Part shown: positions 51,655 through 58,772 of the stretch, one piece after another
Layout: the number at the start of each line of letters is the position of its first letter
How positions within the stretch are numbered: the first letter of the stretch is position 1
Source of the DNA: an uncultured Oscillibacter sp.
Lineage (GTDB): Bacteria > Bacillota > Clostridia > Oscillospirales > Oscillospiraceae
Reading direction: 5' to 3'
NCBI GenBank assembly: GCA_900544615.1
Contig: UQVS01000003.1
Span: 1 to 64,000 of the forward strand
DNA: 64,000 nucleotides
Program-made: the position numbers and the translations under genes
Notes under the pieces: model-generated
The model's database searches: none
The model's input: only the letters and a program-made list of their open reading frames with translations
What the model was told of the DNA's origin: nothing

Positions 51655-53037
51655 TCACGAAACTGACCCGCTATCTGAATATTCCGACCGCACCGGGATA
51701 TGGTAGAGCGCTCTGCCAATTGCCCCTCTTGCTCTGGGGCGATTCCGTACTCTCATACCACAACTACAGCATCCACCAGAAACACTCTGCCATTCTGCCG
51801 ACTGGTGATTTTGAAGCTTCTGTTTGCTGTCTTGTATGTGGATACTGGGTGCGCTGGCTTTCAGGCGGACGCCGTACCGTCCCCCCTGCTTCATGATCTC
51901 CGGCTCCTCCAACTTCAGCTCGTCGATCCCCGGCACCACGATGCCGTATCCCGTCTCCCGGACGTCTTTCAGTGCCCCGGCCACCTTGTCGTACTCCGCT
52001 TTCACACCAGCCAGCTTCGTCAGCAGGCTCATCAGGTCGCCGTCATCCGCCACCTCAAAGCCGGACTGTTCCGACAGCGTTTGATAGAACATCTCTCTGG
52101 GCAGGCCGATCCGTGCGGAAGCCACGCCGGTTCCCAGATCGATGGCGGTAATGACCGCCTCGCTGACATTCTCGTTTTCCTCCAGCTGCCTGATGGCGGC
52201 GTTGATCTCCCGGATGTGGTGCAGCTCTGCTGTGCTTTGGCGGATGGCCTCATAGATCCCCGCTTTCATCGGGTGCTCTCCCGGCAGGGCGTCCACCCAC
52301 GGCGGCAGGAAAATATCCAGCTCCCGCATGGGAAATTCATAAAGCACCGCTTTGAGGATCTCCCCCACATCGTCCTCTTCCAGCTGCAGGCAGTTTACCG
52401 GCACGCACTTTACCCCGTACCGGCCTGCAATATCCCCCGCAATGGCGATGGCCCGATCCGACTTTGGATCCTGAGAGTTCAGCAGGACGATGAAGGGCTT
52501 TCCGATCTCCTGCAATTCCCGGATGACCCGTTCCTCCGGCTCCAGATAGTCCTCCCGCGGGATCTCGGAGATGCTGCCGTCCGTCGTGATGACAATCCCG
52601 ATGGTGGAATGTTCCGTGATGACTTTTCGCGTGCCGATCTCCGCCGCCTCCGTCATAGGAATGGGGTGGTCGTACCATGGGGTAGTGACCATCCGGGGCT
52701 GATCGTCCTCCATCTGCCCCAGTGCGCCCCGCACCATGTATCCCACGCAGTCAATGAGCCGGACGGAAAACGCCGCGCCGCCTTCCAGCTGGATCTGAGC
52801 AGCCTCCTCCGGCACGAATTTGGGTTCCGCCGTCATGATGGTGCGGCCGGAACCACTCTGGGGCAGTTCGTCACGGGCGCGCTCCTTGCGGTAGACATTT
52901 TCAATGTTGGGAATGATCTGCGTCTCCATAAACCGCTTGATAAAGGTGGACTTCCCTGTTCGCACCGGCCCCACCACGCCAATGTAAATATCTCCGGCGG
53001 TGCGGGTGGCAATATTCTGATAGATCGAGGTATTCAT
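51655..53037 (-). pseudogene. spoIVA: spoIVA, 5' part (N-terminal 400 codons), interrupted
   Basis: SpoIVA is the mother-cell ATPase that polymerises on the forespore and anchors the coat. Present here: GVVGPVRTGKSTFIKRFME (Walker A, about residues 20-38), the SGSGRTIMTAEPKFVPEEA sensor region, LIDCVGYMV, VITTDGSISEIPREDY, and the middle domain to RLKASAPSIH at residue 400. After the CACAT at 51836-51840 the frame continues 60 codons into element DNA and stops at 51655. The C-terminal domain needed for localisation is at 44.7 kb. Start at 53037 (MNTSIYQN); a sigma-E-like CATACTTT lies at 53093-53100. Confidence 0.95.
51817..51840 (-). repeat. Right recombination junction of the spoIVA element
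   Basis: CACAT (51836-51840, minus) is followed by the arm CAAACAGAAG (51817-51826, minus), the inverse of the arm at the left junction with one mismatch. Confidence 0.75.
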
Positions 53038-53174
53038 AGCATCCCGTCCTTTTTCCTCCATTTTATAATCCATTTCTATGTGACCGGCCGAAAAAGTATG
53101 ACAGCCCGTCTGCGTTTGTTGATTCCCTACAAATCACAGCAGCGTCCCACTGCACAATTTGTCATTTCCTCTTC

Positions 53175-53215
53175 TTTACATTATCAATTTACCATGGTAA
53201 ACTACTACCATAGTA
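53175..53215 (+). promoter_or_regulatory. Promoter and palindromic operators of the amino-acid transporter
   Basis: TTTACA (53175-53180), 17 bases, TAAACT (53198-53203). A perfect palindrome TTTACCATGGTAAA (53188-53201) covers spacer and -10; a related TACCATAGTA (53206-53215) lies about 16 bases on. Two similar dyads over the promoter suggest repression by a dimeric regulator. Confidence 0.65.
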
Positions 53216-53252
53216 AACAAGCAACCGCGACATAATTGGGAGGAATATTCAG

Positions 53253-54086
53253 ATGAAAAAATTGACTGCTTTTGTACTTTCCGCTATGATGGTTTTGTCT
53301 TTGGCTGCCTGCGGCAGCAGCAAGGCCGAGACGCCTGCTGAGGACACCAGCACCCCCGCTGAGGATACCGCCCCTGCCGAGGATGCCAAGCTGACCTACG
53401 CCGTGGAAGCCGGTTCCGCCGGTGAGGAAGTGGCACTGGCCAACGGCTACAACGTTGTATCCGTGGACTCTCAGGCCAAGGCGCTGATGGAGGTGGAAGC
53501 CGGCACGGCTGACGCCGCCATCATCGACTCTCTCATGGCCGGCGCCATGGTAGGCGAAGGCACCAGCTATCCCAACCTTACCGTGACTGATCAGAAGCTC
53601 ACCGAGGAGCTGTACGGCGTTGGTTGCCGCAAGGGCAGCGATCTCGCCTCTTTCATCAACAGTGTACTGGCCGACGCCTATGCCGACGGTACGCTGGAAA
53701 CCACCGCTGAAACCTACGGCGTGCAGGCCGCTCTGGTGGAGCAGGCTGCTTCCGAGTTCACAGCTTCCGAGTCTGACAGCGATGTGCAGTACATCAAGGA
53801 CAAGGGCAATCTGGTGATTGGCATCACCGAGTTTGAGCCCATGGACTATCAGGACGCCGACGGCAACTGGATTGGCTTCGACGCTGACATGGCCAAGCTG
53901 GTGGCTGAGAAGCTGGGCGTGGAGCCCGTGTTCACTGTGATCAACTGGGACAACAAGGTCTTTGAGCTGAACGGCAAGGGTATCGATGTGGTCTGGAACG
54001 GCATGACCATCACCACCGCCGCCCAGGAATCCATGGAGTGCACCAACGCCTACTGCAACAACGCTCAGGTCGTTGTGACCAAGTAA
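53253..54086 (+). CDS. Amino-acid ABC transporter substrate-binding lipoprotein, circularly permuted
   Basis: A 277-residue lipoprotein (lipobox LAAC, Cys 20) with an acidic Thr/Pro-rich linker. The binding-protein fold is in swapped order: residues 46-168 (TYAVEAGSAGEEVALANGYN, AAIIDSLMAGAM, YGVGCRKGSDL, TYGVQAALVEQ) are what normally forms the second half. Residues 177-277 (VQYIKDKGNLVIGITEFEPM, GFDADMAKLVAEKLGVEP, VWNGMTIT, CNNAQVVV) are normally the first half. All conserved segments are present once. It heads an operon with a matching permease and ATPase. Confidence 0.85.
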   Translation: MKKLTAFVLSAMMVLSLAACGSSKAETPAEDTSTPAEDTAPAEDAKLTYAVEAGSAGEEVALANGYNVVSVDSQAKALMEVEAGTADAAIIDSLMAGAMVGEGTSYPNLTVTDQKLTEELYGVGCRKGSDLASFINSVLADAYADGTLETTAETYGVQAALVEQAASEFTASESDSDVQYIKDKGNLVIGITEFEPMDYQDADGNWIGFDADMAKLVAEKLGVEPVFTVINWDNKVFELNGKGIDVVWNGMTITTAAQESMECTNAYCNNAQVVVTK

Positions 54087-54103
54087 TTCCGCAAATCATA
54101 CAG

Positions 54104-54135
54104 CAAAGGCAGAGAGCGGTCGCTCTCTGCCTTTG
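54104..54135 (+). terminator. Strong stem-loop between binding protein and permease genes
   Basis: CAAAGGCAGAGAGCG and CGCTCTCTGCCTTTG (54104-54135) form a 15-bp perfect stem without a T-run. Such hairpins often stabilise the abundant binding-protein mRNA while lowering read-through to the permease. Confidence 0.7.
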
Positions 54136-54214
54136 AGCGGCATATTTCCTGCATATTCTTTCCTTCCTCCCCCTTCGTTCCCCCCATTATCACTACATAG
54201 AGGAGAATTTTTTC

Positions 54215-54940
54215 ATGTTCTGGACTGTTACCCTCTCCATCCTGCAAGGCTGTAGTCAGGCGGCCAAGCTGTTTTTCCTGACGCTGCTGTTCGCGCTGCC
54301 CCTTGGTCTGGTAGTGGCCTTCGGCTCCATGAGCAAGTGGGCGCCTTTCCGGGCTTTGGCCTACCGGCAGCAGGAAGCGCGGGGCTTTGCCCGCTGGCTC
54401 TCCCAGCTCCGGCCCCTGTCTGCCCTGACCAACGTCATCGTCTGGATTATCCGGGGTACGCCGCTGATCCTCCAGCTCATCATCATTTTCTACGGTCCCG
54501 GCACTTGGTTTGGCACAAATCCGTGGAACGCCTTCCGGGACGGACGCATGACTGCCTGCTGCATCGCCTTTATCATCAACTACGCCTGCTATTTCTCCGT
54601 GATCTACCGAGGCGGCATTGAGGGCGTCCCGGCAGGTCAGCGGGAAGCCGGTGAGGTGCTGGGCCTGACCAAGCGGCAGATCTTCTTCAAGATCACCCTT
54701 TTGCAGATGGTCAAGCGGATCATCCCCCCCATGTCCAATGAGATCATCACGCTGGTGAAGGACACCTCTCTGGCCCGGACCATCGCCATCATTGAGATCA
54801 CCATGGCCGGTGAAGCTTTTATGAAGTCCAAGGGTATCACCTGGCCTCTGTTCTATACCGGCGTGTTCTATCTGGCCTTTGTGGGTCTTTTGACGCTCCT
54901 GTTCAGCTTCATTGAGCGCAAGCTCAGCTATTTTAAGTAA
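54215..54940 (+). CDS. Amino-acid ABC transporter permease (His/Glu/Gln type)
   Basis: A 241-residue permease with about five membrane helices. It shows IIRGTPLILQLIIIFYGPG, the EAA loop RGGIEGVPAGQREAGEVLGLTKRQIFFKITLLQM and the end MSNEIITLVKDTSLARTIAIIEI, all typical of the HisM/GlnP group. It likely forms a homodimer because only one permease gene is present. Confidence 0.92.
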   Translation: MFWTVTLSILQGCSQAAKLFFLTLLFALPLGLVVAFGSMSKWAPFRALAYRQQEARGFARWLSQLRPLSALTNVIVWIIRGTPLILQLIIIFYGPGTWFGTNPWNAFRDGRMTACCIAFIINYACYFSVIYRGGIEGVPAGQREAGEVLGLTKRQIFFKITLLQMVKRIIPPMSNEIITLVKDTSLARTIAIIEITMAGEAFMKSKGITWPLFYTGVFYLAFVGLLTLLFSFIERKLSYFK

Positions 54941-54954
54941 GGGAGGGCTTTGAA

Positions 54955-55722
54955 ATGTCGATCTTAACCGTACAGCATCTGGAAAAGCATTTTGAAAATA
55001 CGAAGGTCCTCAATGACATCAGCTTCTCTCTGGAGGAGGGGCAGGCCCTTTCCATCATCGGCTCCTCCGGCAGCGGCAAAACCACCCTGCTGCGGTGTCT
55101 GAATTTTCTGGAAACGCCGGACGCCGGCACCATCACCGTACAGGACAAAGTGCTGTTTGACGCTGCGAAGCGCGCGGCCCAGTCTGAAGCGGAAATTCGG
55201 AAGAAGCGTCTCCACTTCGGCATGGTGTTCCAGTCCTTCAATCTCTTTCCCCAATACACGGCGCTGGAAAACGTGACGCTGGCACGGGAGCTGATGGCCA
55301 AGGACACAGGCGAAAGCAAGGAAGCCATCCGTACCGCCGGTATGGATCTTCTGGCGCAGATGGGGCTTGCCGACCGGGCAGATCACTATCCCCACCAGCT
55401 CTCCGGCGGTCAGCAGCAGCGGGTAGCCATTGCCCGCGCACTGGCGCTGCATCCTGACATTCTCTGCTTTGACGAGCCTACCTCCGCACTGGATCCGGAG
55501 CTGACCGGCGAGGTTCTGAAGGTCATCCGCGGCCTTGCCGAGCAGAAAACCACCATGATCATCGTAACCCACGAGATGGCGTTTGCCCGTGACGTAGCTG
55601 ATCAGGTGATCTTCATGGATGGCGGCTTCATTGTGGAGCAGGGCGATCCCAAGCAGGTCATCGACCATCCGCAGGAGGAACGCACCCGTCAGTTCCTGTC
55701 CCGCTTTGCGGAGAACAACTGA
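54955..55722 (+). CDS. Amino-acid ABC transporter ATP-binding protein
   Basis: A 255-residue polar amino-acid importer ATPase (GlnQ/HisP group): Walker A GSSGSGKTT near residue 37, GMVFQSFNLFPQYTALENV, signature LSGGQQQRVAIARAL, Walker B ILCFDEPTSALDPEL and the switch THEMAFARDVADQVIFMDGG. 14 bases downstream of the permease gene. Probable substrate is a polar amino acid or cystine. Confidence 0.95.
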   Translation: MSILTVQHLEKHFENTKVLNDISFSLEEGQALSIIGSSGSGKTTLLRCLNFLETPDAGTITVQDKVLFDAAKRAAQSEAEIRKKRLHFGMVFQSFNLFPQYTALENVTLARELMAKDTGESKEAIRTAGMDLLAQMGLADRADHYPHQLSGGQQQRVAIARALALHPDILCFDEPTSALDPELTGEVLKVIRGLAEQKTTMIIVTHEMAFARDVADQVIFMDGGFIVEQGDPKQVIDHPQEERTRQFLSRFAENN

Positions 55723-55726
55723 AGTC

Positions 55727-55760
55727 AAGTCCCCCGGCGCTGAAAAGCGCCGGGGGACTT
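55727..55760. terminator. Terminator between the transporter and sipL-like gene
   Basis: AAGTCCCCCGGCGC and GCGCCGGGGGACTT form a 14-bp perfect stem with a TGAAAA loop, serving two convergent genes; the T-runs are short. Confidence 0.8.
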
Positions 55761-55765
55761 CCAAT

Positions 55766-57289
55766 TTACGCCCGCTTTTTGGGAATCAGCAGGAGTTTTT
55801 CGCAGGGGATCTCCGATTCCCGTTCGATCTGGTTGGCCGCCAGAATATCCGGGATGGTGGTGTTGTACCGCTTCGCCACTTCCCATGCGGATTCCTGCTT
55901 TCCCCAATACCGCAGGATCAGGGACGGCGCGCCGGAAAGCTCCTTGGGATGCTCCTCCTCCAGTTCTGCCGATGCCACGCACAGCTTCCGGCTTCGGACA
56001 CAGACCTCCACCTGAAAATCCACCGGGAACCGCACCTCGATCCCCCGGTCCCCCAGCGTTCCCTGTACCTCCTCGCCGCAGGCTGCTCCGGCCGTAACCG
56101 TGCAGTCTCCGGGCAGCTCCATGGGGCAGCAGACGTCAAAGCACCGCTCCGCAGACAGGCACGCGCCGCCTTCGTCCAGATACAGCGCCCGTACCGTGAC
56201 CGCTGTCCGCAGCTGGGTGGTCTCCCCCTCCCGGCTTACGGAAACCGCCCCGCAGTCCGCACACAGGGACAGCACCGATTCCGCCGCCACGCCGATTTCC
56301 AGTACCTCCCGCACGGTCTGCCGTCTTGTCATGGTATCGTACAGGCTGCACAGATCCAGCTGGTTCGGCTCGTAACGGGTTTCATAAGCTGTGGAATAGA
56401 GATCTGTCAGCAGCGTAATTTCCCGGCTCTCCCGCAGGAGCGCCATGGCACGGTAGTAAATGGTCACAGCCAGCTGGCGGCCCTCATCGTCAGAGCCGTC
56501 GATCTGGATATCCGCCCCGGTGATCTGCAAATGCATGGACACCTGAACGTTTTCTGAAGCACTGTCAATTTCCATGATCTGCGAAAACGGCAGCTCCGAT
56601 GAGGCGGAAGCCAGCTGCCCCCCGGTGGTGCGGTACAGCACAGACACCAGAAACACGTCCTTGAAGATCAGCTTGTTTCCGATGACCTTCGTCTCCGTCA
56701 CCGTCCCGGATGTGCGGCAGTGAAGCAGTTCTGCCGCGCCTTCCCGGCCCAGAGACAGGGACATGGTTTCGGAGAAGGTCAGATCCTTTTCCGCGATCTG
56801 CCGCAGCAGGGTCGCTGCCTGTCCGCAGCAGCGCTTTTCCACCCGCTGTTCCGGCAATGTCTCCACGTCGGACGAGAGAGACAGGCATACCTTCCGATAC
56901 CCCGTCAGATGCGTCACCAGCTTGCAGCGGGTAAAAATCTTCCGAGGATTCAGCATCCGGCTTTCCAGCAGTTCAATCTCCGTTTCCGCGGCGACATGGG
57001 TACAGTCTGACAGCCCCTCCCCCTGTGCGGTAAACGGCAGGGCAAATTCCAGCGCCCGGACGCCGGTCTCATTTTCCGGGGTGTATAACACCGTGACCCT
57101 GACCATGCCGGAAAGTCCCTCCTGCTCCGCTCCGCCATGGAGATAAACTGCGCCCTCCGCAGAGATGATCCGGGCAATATCCGGGCAGTAATCCGGAACG
57201 ATGGTTTCGGTGGTTTCTTCCTGCGTCAGCGTCTGGGGTTCTCCCGGCTCGTATGTATCCAGACACTCCTTTTTCAGTTCCAGCTCCAT
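55766..57289 (-). CDS. sipL: SipL-like spore coat morphogenesis protein (DUF3794 + LysM)
   Basis: A 507-residue protein with repeated DUF3794 (SPOCS) regions: QEETTETIVPDYCPDIARII, GMVRVTVLYTPENE, EKDLTFSETMSL and KVIGNKLIFKDVFLVSVLYRT, and a C-terminal LysM domain (LRYWGKQESAWEVAKRYNTTIPDILAANQI). This is the architecture of SipL, which binds SpoIVA in Clostridioides difficile. spoVM and spoIVA lie close by, supporting the role. ATG 57289 begins the conserved region. Confidence 0.85.
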   Translation of the reverse strand: MELELKKECLDTYEPGEPQTLTQEETTETIVPDYCPDIARIISAEGAVYLHGGAEQEGLSGMVRVTVLYTPENETGVRALEFALPFTAQGEGLSDCTHVAAETEIELLESRMLNPRKIFTRCKLVTHLTGYRKVCLSLSSDVETLPEQRVEKRCCGQAATLLRQIAEKDLTFSETMSLSLGREGAAELLHCRTSGTVTETKVIGNKLIFKDVFLVSVLYRTTGGQLASASSELPFSQIMEIDSASENVQVSMHLQITGADIQIDGSDDEGRQLAVTIYYRAMALLRESREITLLTDLYSTAYETRYEPNQLDLCSLYDTMTRRQTVREVLEIGVAAESVLSLCADCGAVSVSREGETTQLRTAVTVRALYLDEGGACLSAERCFDVCCPMELPGDCTVTAGAACGEEVQGTLGDRGIEVRFPVDFQVEVCVRSRKLCVASAELEEEHPKELSGAPSLILRYWGKQESAWEVAKRYNTTIPDILAANQIERESEIPCEKLLLIPKKRA

Positions 57290-57350
57290 GTTGGCACCCA
57301 TCCTTTCTGTTCTTTGCACTTCATTGTACTTTATGAACAGCAGATTTCCG

Positions 57351-57425
57351 TTATGCCTGAATTCGGAACAGCTTTCTCAGAATCCCCCGCAGGGCCCTCG
57401 GTGATTTCCATACCACGATATTCAT
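57351..57425 (-). CDS. spoVM: Stage V sporulation protein M
   Basis: A 24-residue amphipathic peptide: MNIVVWKSPRALRGILRK, then LFRIQA. It shares with Bacillus SpoVM the Lys7, Pro9, Leu12, Gly14-Ile15 and Arg17 positions. SpoVM inserts in the convex forespore membrane and anchors SpoIVA. GGAGG lies 7 bases before the ATG. Synteny with rsgA and prkC, also near spoVM in Bacillus, and the sipL-like gene 61 bases downstream support it. Confidence 0.9.
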   Translation of the reverse strand: MNIVVWKSPRALRGILRKLFRIQA

Positions 57426-57438
57426 AAGTGCCTCCTCT

Positions 57439-57591
57439 CTACCGTCTCCAGCAGGCGCAGCCGCTGGCGATCAGCAGCGTGGCCACCAGAAACATCAGCA
57501 TCCCCGTTGGGAAAATGGCTGCGATCAGGATTCCCGCTCCCATGGCGATGGCAAACATCCCGATGATGCAATTCCGCCCTCCCCGAAACAT
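57439..57591 (-). CDS. Small two-helix membrane protein upstream of spoVM
   Basis: A 50-residue protein: basic N-terminus MFRGGRN, then two hydrophobic helices (IIGMFAIAMGAGILIAAIF and MLMFLVATLLIASGCAC) and WRR at the end. GGAGG lies 8 bases before the ATG. Only 13 bases separate it from spoVM, so the two are probably co-transcribed. I do not recognise the family; a forespore-membrane role is a guess. Confidence 0.7.
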   Translation of the reverse strand: MFRGGRNCIIGMFAIAMGAGILIAAIFPTGMLMFLVATLLIASGCACWRR

Positions 57592-57660
57592 CAGCTCCGC
57601 CTCCTTTCCGATAGGCCAGTATATGGATTTTCCCTGTCCATGGTTCCGAATGGCTGAAAA

Positions 57661-57695
57661 GAGAAGCCGGACGCATGAAATGCGCCCGGCTTCTC
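57661..57695 (-). repeat. Duplicated hairpin, copy 1
   Basis: GAGAAGCCGGACGCAT-gaa-ATGCGCCCGGCTTCTC, a 16-bp stem with one mismatch. A 33-base stretch (57663-57695) is identical to 57845-57877. Confidence 0.8.
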
Positions 57696-57728
57696 AGCGT
57701 GTCAAAAGATTTTCGACACGCTGCTGCA

Positions 57729-57751
57729 AGTTTTTCTGTATCAGAAAAACT
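57729..57751. repeat. 10-bp inverted repeat between the duplicated hairpins
   Basis: AGTTTTTCTG-tat-CAGAAAAACT, a perfect small hairpin. Another, CGTGTC-aaaagatttt-cGACACG, lies at 57699-57720. The 57592-57877 gap has no gene but is dense in stem-loops. Confidence 0.7.
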
Positions 57752-57844
57752 TATGATTGAAAACGAAAGACACCCTTCCTGGGTTTCTTTCGCAGCTATC
57801 TTCCTTCCCGCCGCGCAGCATTTTCGCGTTGATCGGCAGTCTCG

Positions 57845-57877
57845 GAAGCCGGACGCATGAAATGCGCCCGGCTTCTC
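57845..57877 (-). terminator. Duplicated hairpin, copy 2: terminator after rsgA
   Basis: On the minus strand GAGAAGCCGGGCGCATTTCA and its arm follow the rsgA stop at once. Identical in 33 bases to 57663-57695. The T-run is weak in both copies. Confidence 0.7.
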
Positions 57878-58768
57878 TCACTTTGTCTGTTTTTCCTGCC
57901 ATTCCTGCAAAGGCTTCAATTCTTCATACAGCCGCAGATAGCTCTGGTGGCGGCTGGGCTGGATTGTTCCGGCCTTCAGGGCCGCCAGCACGGCACAGCC
58001 CTTTTCCTTGGTATGGCTGCAATCCAGAAACCGGCACTGCCCCAGATAGGGCTGAAACTCCCGGAAGGTCTCCGGCAGGCGGCGCTTCAGCTCCAGATTC
58101 AGTTCTTCCGTCTCAAAGGAGGAAAAGCCCGGCGAATCCACCACTTCCGCCCCGCAGCTGAGGCGGAACAGCTCCACATGGCGGGTGGTATGGCGTCCCC
58201 GCCCCAGCGCAGTACTAACCTCGCCGGTTTTCAGGTGAAATTCCGGGTCCAGCGCATTCAGAATACTGGATTTCCCAACACCGGAGTTGCCTGTAAAGGC
58301 AGATACCTTTCCGGCAATCAGAGGTTTCAGATCTTCCAGTCCCTCCCCGGTTTCCGCGCTGATCCGCAGGGTTTGGAACCCGGCGGCGGTGTAAATGTTG
58401 TACAGCTCGTCTGCCGGGTCCAGATCGCACTTGTTCAGCAGGATGATAACCTGACAGTACTTCAACGCCGCAATAGCTGCCACCCGGTCAATGAGAAAGG
58501 GATCGGTTTGGGGAATCGCCGCCGAACCAATGACCACCAGCTGGTCGATATTGGCAACGGCCGGCCGGGTAAAGGCGTTCTTCCGGGGCAGGATTGCCTC
58601 CACGAAGCCCTCGCCGTTTCCAAGCTCCCGCACTGCCACCCGATCTCCCACCAGCGGGGACTGGCCGTCCTTTCGGAACTTGCCTCTGGCTCGGCAGGTC
58701 AGGATTTCCGTGCCGATATCCACATAATAGAACCCGCTGAGGGCCTTTTGAATTCTTCCTTCCGCCAT
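57878..58768 (-). CDS. rsgA: Ribosome small subunit-dependent GTPase RsgA
   Basis: A 296-residue circularly permuted GTPase that matures the 30S subunit. An OB-fold N-terminus is followed by permuted G motifs: LLNKCDLD (G4), then TGNSGVGKSSILNAL (G1), GRHTTRHVELF and VDSPGFSSFE (G3). The zinc finger is C-x7-H-x5-C type: CRFLDCSHTKEKGC. It lies 4 bases after prkC in a coupled operon. Confidence 0.96.
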   Translation of the reverse strand: MAEGRIQKALSGFYYVDIGTEILTCRARGKFRKDGQSPLVGDRVAVRELGNGEGFVEAILPRKNAFTRPAVANIDQLVVIGSAAIPQTDPFLIDRVAAIAALKYCQVIILLNKCDLDPADELYNIYTAAGFQTLRISAETGEGLEDLKPLIAGKVSAFTGNSGVGKSSILNALDPEFHLKTGEVSTALGRGRHTTRHVELFRLSCGAEVVDSPGFSSFETEELNLELKRRLPETFREFQPYLGQCRFLDCSHTKEKGCAVLAALKAGTIQPSRHQSYLRLYEELKPLQEWQEKQTK

Positions 58769-58772
58769 ACGT

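Larger units (their letters stand above)
44970..51840. mobile_element. Skin-like intervening element splitting spoIVA
   Basis: A 6.87-kb insertion inside spoIVA, bounded by ATGTG (CACAT on the coding strand) at 44970-44974 and 51836-51840. Removing it restores SpoIVA in frame: 400 codons plus 91, against ~492 residues in Bacillus. It holds a large serine recombinase at the left end, a truncated YqaJ-like gene, a DUF932 gene, the feo iron operon, a truncated resolvase and a 39-residue gene at the right end. The layout matches known sporulation-controlled elements (skin in sigK). Excision itself is inferred. Confidence 0.9.

Noticed and set aside
51655..53037. spoIVA as a decayed pseudogene
   Set aside because: Both halves are free of stops and frameshifts and rejoin exactly in frame at a recombinase-type junction, which fits reversible interruption better than decay.
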